Shown here piece after piece: positions 1 to 6,011 of a stretch of DNA of 6,221 nt. Location of the stretch: assembly GCA_031551755.1 (NCBI GenBank), contig JAVBNE010000053.1:1-6221 (forward strand), read 5' to 3'. The stretch's first letter is position 1. Every line of letters starts with the position of its first letter. The position numbers were made by a program, and so were the translations under genes. This stretch comes from JAVBMU01 sp031551755. Its GTDB lineage: Bacteria > Actinomycetota > Actinomycetes > Actinomycetales > Cellulomonadaceae. The notes beneath the pieces were generated by a model that saw only the letters and a program-made list of their open reading frames with translations, searched no databases and was not told the DNA's origin.

Positions 1-48
1 TTTTTAATAACATTCAACAAAGATAATTAAAAATTTCATTTTTTGTTT

Positions 49-56
49 TACCTTTG
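49..56 (+). promoter_or_regulatory. -7 promoter element for tRNA-Gly
   Basis: TACCTTTG matches the Bacteroidota -7 consensus TAnnTTTG at every fixed position. It lies 10 bases before the tRNA, so transcription would start around 60-63, just ahead of the mature 5' end. No good -33 TTTG is found 19-21 bases upstream, where the sequence is A/T-rich. The call rests on the -7 element and its position. Confidence 0.65.
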
Positions 57-66
57 CAGTAAATTA

Positions 67-139
67 GCGGGAGTAGCTCAGTTGGTAGAGCATCAGCTTC
101 CCAAGCTGAGGGTCGCGAGTTCGAACCTCGTTTCCCGCT
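67..139 (+). tRNA. tRNA-Gly (anticodon CCC)
   Basis: The full cloverleaf can be folded by eye. The acceptor stem is 67-73 with 132-138 (last pair G-T). The D stem is 76-79 with 88-91, the anticodon stem 93-97 with 105-109, and the T stem 115-119 with 127-131 (one G-T pair) around the loop TTCGAAC. The anticodon loop 98-104 is TTCCCAA, giving anticodon CCC at 100-102, which reads the glycine codon GGG. The discriminator base T139 fits bacterial tRNA-Gly. CCA is not encoded and must be added after transcription. The variable loop is short (110-114). Confidence 0.97.
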
Positions 140-151
140 CAACATAAACTA

Positions 152-181
152 TTTCACCGGATATTTTCCCTTTTACATTTG
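152..181 (+). promoter_or_regulatory. Candidate promoter for the glycosylation genes
   Basis: TACATTTG at 174-181 matches the Bacteroidota -7 consensus TAnnTTTG. A weak -33-like TTTC sits at 152-155, 18 bases upstream. The ATG at 190 is only 8 bases after the -7 element, so a transcript from here would have almost no leader. Read-through from the tRNA promoter is also possible, because no terminator hairpin is visible between the tRNA and the gene. Confidence 0.5.
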
Positions 182-189
182 AGCCGGCA

Positions 190-1593
190 ATGACTAAAGA
201 AACCATACAGGATTTTTACAATCAAAATGCGCATAAGCGTGAAAAATGGAACAAAAGAAATAGATTCTATCATAAGTCGCTGGAGAAGTATTATTCATTC
301 ATCATACCAAAAGGGAAAAGAGTCCTCGAAATAGGATGCGGGTCCGGCGATTTACTACAGGCCGTCCACCCTTCCTACGGAGTGGGAATTGATTTTGCCC
401 CGGAGGCGATTAAAATTGCCCGACAAAAATATCCGGCACTTCATTTTCATGTGGACGATGTCGAAGAATTACAGCTCAGCGAAACATTTGATTATATTAT
501 CCTCAGCGATTTATTAAGTTGCCTGTGGGATGCGCAAAAGGCCATTCACCATATCCGGCGCCTGTGCCATCCGCAAACACGCATTATCATTTCGCAATAT
601 AATTTTTTATGGGAACCCTTCATACGATTCCTGCAAGCCATCGGACTCAAACAAAAACAGTTGAGCCAAAACTGGTTCTCTGTAAATGATGTAAGACAAG
701 TGTTGGAAATAGAAAATTTTCAAACGATTAAAGTAGAGGGAAAAATTTTAATTCCTATATACATTCCGATCATTAATTTCATTTTCAATCGCATTTTAGC
801 CAATTTGCCCATCATAAGGCATCTGAATTTAATCAGCCTGCAAACTGTCCGCCCGATATTATCAGACGACCAGCAAGCTTCCGTCAGTATAGTAATTCCG
901 GCACGCAACGAAAAAGGGAATATAGAAAACGCCATTAAACGAACACCGGCATTCGGGACGCATCAGGAATTTATATTTATTGAAGGAAATTCTTCGGACA
1001 ACACATATGAAGAAATGGAACGCGTGAAAGCGGCGTACCCCGGCAAAGACATCAAACTGATGAAACAAAGCGGCAAGGGAAAAGGGAACGCTGTACGCGA
1101 AGCGTTCGAGGCAGCTTCCGGCGATATCTTGATGATTTTGGATGCAGACCTTACCATGCCACCGGAAGAATTACCTAAATTTTACGACGCTTTGCGCTAC
1201 AATAAAGGCGAATTTATCAATGGCTGCCGGTTGGTTTATCCGATGGAAAAAAACGCCATGCGTTTCCTGAACCTGTTAGGAAATAAATTTTTTGGTGCTT
1301 TCTTTTCATACCTGCTGGGACAACGGTTGAAAGATACGCTGTGTGGAACCAAAGTACTTTATGCAAAAGACTATCAGACTATAAAAGAAAACCGGAGTTA
1401 TTTCGGTGATTTCGATCCTTTCGGCGATTTCGATTTGCTGTTTGGAGCAGCCAAGCAAAATTTAAAAATTACCGAAATTATTATACGGTATAAAGACCGT
1501 GAATACGGCTCTACGCAAATAAGCCGCTTTAGCCATGGCTGGTTATTGATTAGAATGAGCGCTTTTGCCGCTAAAAAAATAAAATTTATTTAA
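190..1593 (+). CDS. Bifunctional SAM-dependent methyltransferase / GT2 glycosyltransferase
   Basis: This 467-residue protein has two domains. Residues about 1-185 form a class I SAM-dependent methyltransferase: motif I is VLEIGCGSGD (45-54), with acidic D68 after the second strand in VGIDFAP. Residues about 231-467 form a GT2 glycosyltransferase of dolichol-phosphate-mannose-synthase (DPM1) type: VSIVIPARNE (232-241), EGNSSDNT (265-272) and the metal-binding DAD at 318-320. The distal part has DTLCGTK and a doubled FGDFD stretch (405-415). A hydrophobic stretch (186-206) joins the domains and could touch the membrane, but there are no C-terminal membrane helices of the GtrB kind. By family, the GT2 half probably transfers a sugar from a nucleotide donor to polyprenyl phosphate; the methyl acceptor is unknown. 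The ATG at 190 is chosen because the N-terminus leads naturally into the methyltransferase and no other Met lies nearby. It is the first of three closely spaced co-directional genes. The architecture is certain, the substrates are not. Confidence 0.9.
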   Translation: MTKETIQDFYNQNAHKREKWNKRNRFYHKSLEKYYSFIIPKGKRVLEIGCGSGDLLQAVHPSYGVGIDFAPEAIKIARQKYPALHFHVDDVEELQLSETFDYIILSDLLSCLWDAQKAIHHIRRLCHPQTRIIISQYNFLWEPFIRFLQAIGLKQKQLSQNWFSVNDVRQVLEIENFQTIKVEGKILIPIYIPIINFIFNRILANLPIIRHLNLISLQTVRPILSDDQQASVSIVIPARNEKGNIENAIKRTPAFGTHQEFIFIEGNSSDNTYEEMERVKAAYPGKDIKLMKQSGKGKGNAVREAFEAASGDILMILDADLTMPPEELPKFYDALRYNKGEFINGCRLVYPMEKNAMRFLNLLGNKFFGAFFSYLLGQRLKDTLCGTKVLYAKDYQTIKENRSYFGDFDPFGDFDLLFGAAKQNLKITEIIIRYKDREYGSTQISRFSHGWLLIRMSAFAAKKIKFI

Positions 1594-1620
1594 GAACGAT
1601 GTCCTAAAATCAGATAGTCC

Positions 1621-2907
1621 ATGAAAATACTCCACATAGCCTCTACAGACCTACGCGGAGCAGGTAGTTGCGTAGTGGCGCTTAACGCCCTACTCAATGC
1701 TAATGGACACTCGTCGAAATTGGTAGTTGTATTCAAAACCAAAAAAGACGCTACCATCATAGGTTTTTTAAAACCATTGAACAAATACCTACAACGATGG
1801 ATAGACAAAGCTATTCTCCGTTTTCACAAAATACAATCGTATTGTAAAGTAGGAAAAAGAAACCCCGATTACTTTTTTTACAACCTCGATGAACGTATAT
1901 CGAATTTTTCGGCAAAACAAATTTTGCGGAAGATAGACTTTATCCCCGAGGCCATTTTTGTACACTGGGTCAGTAATTTCGTGAATACGGAAACCATCAA
2001 TGAACTACAACAACGCACCCGGGCTAAAATTTATTGGGTCATGGTGGACAACGCACCCATCACCGGAGGCTGTCATTATCCTTGGTCGTGCAAAGGTTAT
2101 GAAACGGATTGCAGCAACTGCCCCGCATTGCTCTCTCCGAAAAAGAAATACATTGCCCAACGAAACTTCTCTTTAAAAAAAGCAACGATGCCTGATGAGC
2201 TGAAGATTTTGACGCTCTCGACCACCGATAAACTTCGGGCGGAGAAATGCAGTTGGTATATAAAAAAACAAGCACAAGTTATTTTTCATCCGATAAACGA
2301 GCATATATTCCAACCGCACTCAAAAAATGAAGCCCGGCAATATTTAAATTTGCCGTTTGATAAAAAAATTATATTTTTTGCAGCAACGGATTTGAACGAG
2401 CGTAGAAAAGGCTACAAAGAGCTATTAGAAGCTTTAACATTACTGGAAAAGGACATTGTTGCCAAAGGAGAGAATATAGAAGATTACTTGCTTATTACAG
2501 CCGGAAAACAAGCGCCTCCGGCTACCGGGGCACATCATATTTCCGGTAAATACCTCGGTTACCTGACGGAACAAGAGATGGTGAAGGCATTTAATGCAGC
2601 CACTTTATTCGTATGCCCGACATTAGAGGACTCCGGCCCGGGTATTCTCGGTCAAGCTATTTTATGCGGAACGCCTGTTGTCGCATTCGGAACAGGCGCT
2701 GCCGCGGATATGCTGACGACCGGCATAACCGGCTATCGGGCAATACCGGGCGATAGTGCGGACTTAGCAAAAGGAATATCACTCCTTGCACACTTAAGCC
2801 CTGACGAACATAATGGAATGGCAGATGCGTGTAGAAAACGAGGACTCGAAACATGTGCTTTCGAGGCCGTGTATAAAAGGCTCCATGGACTTCTCCAAGA
2901 ATATTAA
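1621..2907 (+). CDS. GT4-family glycosyltransferase
   Basis: A 428-residue cytoplasmic GT-B fold enzyme of family GT4, expected to move a sugar from a nucleotide donor to a growing glycan with retention of configuration. The N-terminal domain opens with KILHIASTDLRGAGSCVVAL, the usual glycine-containing acceptor-side loop. H115-W116 and D143-N144 precede TGGCHY and a four-cysteine cluster (C151, C157, C164, C167; spacing C-x5-C-x6-C-x2-C), as in WcaC-like GT4 enzymes. The C-terminal donor domain has basic R261-R262-K263-G264 and EDSGPGILGQAILCGTPVV from residue 336. There E336 is the first glutamate of the GT4 motif, and Q345 stands where the second glutamate usually is. The length is normal for the family. 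The gene starts 27 bases after the upstream stop with no promoter in the gap, so it is probably co-transcribed. Sugar and linkage cannot be predicted. Confidence 0.88.
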   Translation: MKILHIASTDLRGAGSCVVALNALLNANGHSSKLVVVFKTKKDATIIGFLKPLNKYLQRWIDKAILRFHKIQSYCKVGKRNPDYFFYNLDERISNFSAKQILRKIDFIPEAIFVHWVSNFVNTETINELQQRTRAKIYWVMVDNAPITGGCHYPWSCKGYETDCSNCPALLSPKKKYIAQRNFSLKKATMPDELKILTLSTTDKLRAEKCSWYIKKQAQVIFHPINEHIFQPHSKNEARQYLNLPFDKKIIFFAATDLNERRKGYKELLEALTLLEKDIVAKGENIEDYLLITAGKQAPPATGAHHISGKYLGYLTEQEMVKAFNAATLFVCPTLEDSGPGILGQAILCGTPVVAFGTGAAADMLTTGITGYRAIPGDSADLAKGISLLAHLSPDEHNGMADACRKRGLETCAFEAVYKRLHGLLQEY

Positions 2908-2939
2908 AACAAGCGGACGTAAAGAAAACCCGAAATAGT

Positions 2940-4898
2940 ATGCAAACAAAAACTACCAAGTCTTCGACAAAGGCTTCCCCAAAAATGGTCGGTAAACAAA
3001 AAACAACGGTTTCATTATATGAGAAATTAAACTCGTTCTTCGATAAACGCCCTAAGCCTATATTCTGGATACTCATGGCCACCGGCGTTGTCTTTTCCTT
3101 TCTGCTATTCGATGCGAAAATCAACATGATGGGAGACGATGCCGATTATATCATTGCAGCCGACAACTTGGTTGAAAATTTTTCTTTCCCTTCAGGAAAA
3201 GGCCCCTTATATCCTTTTCTACTAAGCCCGTTTGTCGCCATATTCGGCAATAATATCATTGTATTCAAACTTCTTTCGGCCATATTAATATTTCTATCCG
3301 TTTTCTTTTTCTATAAGGCGTTATATAAAAGGGTTCCCAACATCATTCTATTTTCCACGCTGACATTATTAGCTGTTAATGCTTACTTCCTCGCCTTTAC
3401 CAATCAGGTTCTCAGCGAACCGCTTTTCATATTCATGCAATCGTTACTGCTTTTCTATTTTGTTAAGTACTTTGGCTGTGAACAAGCCGGTGAGATTAGC
3501 TTTGCAAAACTTTGTAAACGTTTTTTGATAATCAGTTGCTTGATTTTATTGCTCACCCTTTCGCGTACAGTCGGCTATGCAGCTATAGGCGTAGTAATGC
3601 TCTACTTTTTATTCACCCGGAAGTGGAAGTACGCATTTTATTCCGTGTTTTCATCAGGAATTGTTTTCGGCCTATACACGTTACTCAAAAAACTTATTTG
3701 GCCGGTTAGTGGAGAAAGCTATAATCTTAGCGGGTACTTTACAAAAGATCCTTACAGCGCGACAAAAGGCATGGAAGATTTCTCCGGCCTCATTACACGT
3801 TTTTTAGAAAATACGAATAATTACATTTCCAAATTTGTCGCGATGTTTTTGGGCATTCGCCCTGTAAATACCATAACGCCATCATGGACTATCAGTATTT
3901 TAGTAATTGCACTCGCGGCGCTCGCTTTTTACTGGGCCTTGAAACGGAACAAGTCCATACTTTTCTTATCGCTATATGTAGCACTGTTCTGTGCGGCCAA
4001 TTTTATTATACTTCATGCTCTTTGGCAACAAGACCGTATGGTTTTAGCGTATGCCCCATTCATATTATTAGTACTTCTTTCGGGAATATATTTCACGTTC
4101 GAAGGTAAACGCAAATTGCAGTTCCTATATCCCACAGTAATCATACTATTATTCTGCAGCACCCTCTTCGGACACACGATTCCAAAAATAGAAAAGAATC
4201 TTCCGGTATTGAAAGGAAATCTTCGCGGCAACGAATTTGCAGGCCTTACACCCGACTGGCAAAGTTATTTGGAGGTAACCCGTTGGGCCGGGAAAAATAT
4301 TCCGGATTCGCTGGGAATCGGCGCACGTAAGCCAAACACCTCTCGTGTTTACGGAAACCGTAATTTCATCGGAATATATGCCGTTCCGGGTGTCGATAAA
4401 GATACTATCAAAGTCCTAATGCCGGCATCCTCAAAAATATTTTTGGCCGTTGATGTGTCGAAAGTAAAATTTGACATGCTGGCTCCCTATACACAATACA
4501 TGTTTATAGGGCCATTAACCATCAATAATGCCAGTGCGAACTCCATCGCTTTATACGAAGTAAATCAAGACACGCTCCATATTGCGATACAAGCGCTCAG
4601 TCAACACAATATTAACTATACCCTCCAGGTCGAAAGCCTCTTTTCTGATGTCGCAGATGACGAGAAAGTAGTCGCTTATTCGCCTGATGAATTATTTGAA
4701 AATTTAAAGCGCCAAAATATTCATTACATGATTATGGCCAGTTTACGCCTAAATCCGGCCATGTACACAGGTGATATCATCAACACATTACAACGTTACC
4801 TATATATTGTCAGCTTCAAATATCCCCATATTATAAAAAGGGAGTGTTATAGCTCGGGAAGCCAGGAGCCGGCCGCGCTTCTTGAGTTGAATGTGTAA
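2940..4898 (+). CDS. Multi-pass membrane GT-C glycosyltransferase (ArnT/PMT-like)
   Basis: A 652-residue protein with a Lys/Thr-rich cytoplasmic N-terminus (1-38) and roughly ten to twelve hydrophobic segments between 41 and 412. The clearest are about 41-58, 106-125, 134-154, 160-177, 194-226, 231-250, 315-333, 340-360, 370-385 and 395-412. A soluble C-terminal part of about 240 residues follows. Right after the first helix is GDDADY (D66, D67, D69), where GT-C enzymes of the GT39/ArnT type carry the catalytic acidic residues on the outer face of the membrane. KGPLYPFLLSP (87-97) and SEPLFIF (159-165) also resemble that superfamily, as does the basic QQDRMVLAYAPF before a late helix. Such enzymes use polyprenyl-phosphate-linked sugars in the periplasm, which would fit the DPM1-like domain two genes upstream. 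The gene starts 32 bases after the previous stop. Exact family and substrate are uncertain; it could also be a membrane protein of the same fold without proven activity. Confidence 0.72.
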   Translation: MQTKTTKSSTKASPKMVGKQKTTVSLYEKLNSFFDKRPKPIFWILMATGVVFSFLLFDAKINMMGDDADYIIAADNLVENFSFPSGKGPLYPFLLSPFVAIFGNNIIVFKLLSAILIFLSVFFFYKALYKRVPNIILFSTLTLLAVNAYFLAFTNQVLSEPLFIFMQSLLLFYFVKYFGCEQAGEISFAKLCKRFLIISCLILLLTLSRTVGYAAIGVVMLYFLFTRKWKYAFYSVFSSGIVFGLYTLLKKLIWPVSGESYNLSGYFTKDPYSATKGMEDFSGLITRFLENTNNYISKFVAMFLGIRPVNTITPSWTISILVIALAALAFYWALKRNKSILFLSLYVALFCAANFIILHALWQQDRMVLAYAPFILLVLLSGIYFTFEGKRKLQFLYPTVIILLFCSTLFGHTIPKIEKNLPVLKGNLRGNEFAGLTPDWQSYLEVTRWAGKNIPDSLGIGARKPNTSRVYGNRNFIGIYAVPGVDKDTIKVLMPASSKIFLAVDVSKVKFDMLAPYTQYMFIGPLTINNASANSIALYEVNQDTLHIAIQALSQHNINYTLQVESLFSDVADDEKVVAYSPDELFENLKRQNIHYMIMASLRLNPAMYTGDIINTLQRYLYIVSFKYPHIIKRECYSSGSQEPAALLELNV

Positions 4899-4913
4899 AT
4901 GAGAAGGCCCCCT

Positions 4914-4944
4914 TTTGCACAAATTATATTAACCCGTAACTTTC
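4914..4944 (+). promoter_or_regulatory. Candidate promoter for the FkbM methyltransferase gene
   Basis: TTTG at 4914-4917 is followed after exactly 19 bases by TAACTTTC at 4937-4944, which matches TAnnTTTG except for the last base. This agrees with the -33/-7 layout of Bacteroidota promoters. Transcription would start near 4949, only a few bases before the ATG at 4955. The 56-base gap is the longest inside the cassette, consistent with separate expression of the last gene. Confidence 0.5.
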
Positions 4945-4954
4945 AATAGCGTCT

Positions 4955-5887
4955 ATGAAGAGGACAATTGCACATAGCCAAAATAAACAAGAAAACATTA
5001 GAGTGATTTATTTTCTAAAAAATCTTTCCCGGAAACTAAAGGTACCGGTATTCATTTCTTCAAAAATATACAAGCTACTAATGAAGCAGCAAATAAAAAG
5101 AAAGCTTGCTATATATAAAAAGGAATGGCTGGTTGAAAAAAACGGAGAAACTTATTTCGATATCAATGGTGCAAAAATTCCTGATGTATCAAGTAATATA
5201 GACCACTTAACAACTCTCATCTCTGCCTTTGAAGATACTTTTACTATTCCTTATTTCTATCATGACAACCATGATAAATCCATCGTTGAGACAGTTGACA
5301 AAAAAATGTTGGAAGGCCCGTATGGCTATACGGATCACTCCATTGATGTAACTGTAAAGAAAGGCGATGTGGTCATAGATGCGGGAGCATGGATCGGAGA
5401 TTTTAGCGCATACGCGGTGTCAAAAGGCGCTATCGCCTATGCATTCGAACCGGTCTTAGACTCGTACAAGCTACTTTGTAAAACGGCAGAACTGAATGAA
5501 ACCGGCATTTATCCAATTCAAAAAGGCCTTGGAAGTCATCCCGGAGAAATGGAAATTTCCATAAGTAAAGATAATAGTGGTTCAAACTCCTTCATTATGA
5601 ATGTTGGGAATAAATCGGAAAAAATACAACTTACCACCATTGACAAATTTATTGAAGAAAATCATATTACACGCGTTGACTTTATTAAAGCCGATATAGA
5701 AGGAGCGGAACGCGAAATGCTTAAAGGAGCAACAAACGTATTGAAAACATTTGCGCCGAAGTTAGCGATCTGCACCTACCATTTACCAGACGACCCAGAT
5801 GTTCTAGAAAAAATGATTTTAGAAATTAACCCTGAATATGAAGTGGTACATCTTTCTCATAAATTATTTGCAGCCGTAAAGAAATAA
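4955..5887 (+). CDS. FkbM-family SAM-dependent methyltransferase
   Basis: A 310-residue soluble protein whose C-terminal two thirds is an FkbM-type class I methyltransferase. The SAM-binding motif I is VVIDAGAWIGDFSAY (139-153), with AFEPV (163-167) closing the second strand. TTIDKFI and then VDFIKADIEGAE (about 241-252) carry the acidic residues D247 and E249 typical of the family. LKGA and the final strand PKLAICTYH follow, also typical. The first 115 residues are a Lys-rich, less conserved extension with no signal peptide or clear membrane helix. FkbM enzymes methylate hydroxyl groups, commonly on sugars or polyketides; next to three glycosyltransferase modules, sugar O-methylation is the natural guess. 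Start at 4955 is the only well-placed ATG after the preceding stop, and a TTTG-N19-TAACTTTC promoter lies just before it. The exact acceptor is unknown. Confidence 0.88.
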   Translation: MKRTIAHSQNKQENIRVIYFLKNLSRKLKVPVFISSKIYKLLMKQQIKRKLAIYKKEWLVEKNGETYFDINGAKIPDVSSNIDHLTTLISAFEDTFTIPYFYHDNHDKSIVETVDKKMLEGPYGYTDHSIDVTVKKGDVVIDAGAWIGDFSAYAVSKGAIAYAFEPVLDSYKLLCKTAELNETGIYPIQKGLGSHPGEMEISISKDNSGSNSFIMNVGNKSEKIQLTTIDKFIEENHITRVDFIKADIEGAEREMLKGATNVLKTFAPKLAICTYHLPDDPDVLEKMILEINPEYEVVHLSHKLFAAVKK

Positions 5888-5937
5888 AAAGAATCCTTAG
5901 AAATATTCTAAAAAAATTTCCCTTCTAATCTTTTTTC

Positions 5938-5970
5938 ACAAAAGATGCACGTTTTACAGTCATCTTTTGT
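5938..5970. repeat. Perfect 10-bp inverted repeat before typA
   Basis: ACAAAAGATG (5938-5947) and CATCTTTTGT (5961-5970) are exact reverse complements separated by 13 bases. The right arm ends on the first base of the typA -7 element, so the repeat spans the spacer and probable -33 zone. It could be an operator, or a weak bidirectional terminator between the FkbM gene and typA. Against the terminator reading, the stem is AT-rich and no long T run follows the right arm. Confidence 0.6.
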
Positions 5971-5977
5971 ACCTTTG
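5970..5977 (+). promoter_or_regulatory. -7 promoter element for typA
   Basis: TACCTTTG matches TAnnTTTG fully and is identical to the element before the tRNA, including the following C. Transcription would start around 5982, leaving a leader of about 30 bases before the ATG at 6012. No clear TTTG lies 19-21 bases upstream; that zone is occupied by the inverted repeat at 5938-5970. Confidence 0.65.
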
Positions 5978-6011
5978 CGCCCCCCTTTTATTTTGGGAGT
6001 GACTAACTTAT

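Noticed and set aside
720..1157. Several minus-strand open frames of 64-71 codons within the fusion gene
   Set aside because: They lie entirely inside the GT2/methyltransferase coding region and are basic, Phe/Cys-rich shadow translations with no domain.
1594..1620. Possible promoter between the fusion gene and the GT4 gene
   Set aside because: The 27-base gap has no TAnnTTTG element; co-transcription is the simpler reading. The same holds for 2908-2939.
2657..3127. 156-codon open frame on the minus strand across the GT4/GT-C junction
   Set aside because: It overlaps the well-supported ends of two + strand genes, its translation shows no recognisable domain, and no promoter points into it.
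3884..4108. 74-codon + strand frame inside the GT-C gene
   Set aside because: It is an alternative frame of a membrane-protein coding region that is itself clearly coding; no start signal or domain supports it.
4870..4917. Imperfect hairpin around the end of the GT-C gene (CTTCT with AGAAG) followed by CCTTTT as a terminator
   Set aside because: The five-bp stem has a 19-base loop and only four T follow. The TTTG there is better explained as a -33 promoter box.
5444..5451. TTCGAACC inside the FkbM gene, matching the T-arm of tRNA-Gly, as a possible attachment-site copy
   Set aside because: Only eight bases match, the flanks differ, and it encodes the conserved FEP part of the methyltransferase.
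5897..5911. Small hairpin TTAGAA-ATA-TTCTAA just after the FkbM gene as a terminator
   Set aside because: The stem has only two G-C pairs and is followed by A residues, not T residues, so it is unlikely to terminate transcription.
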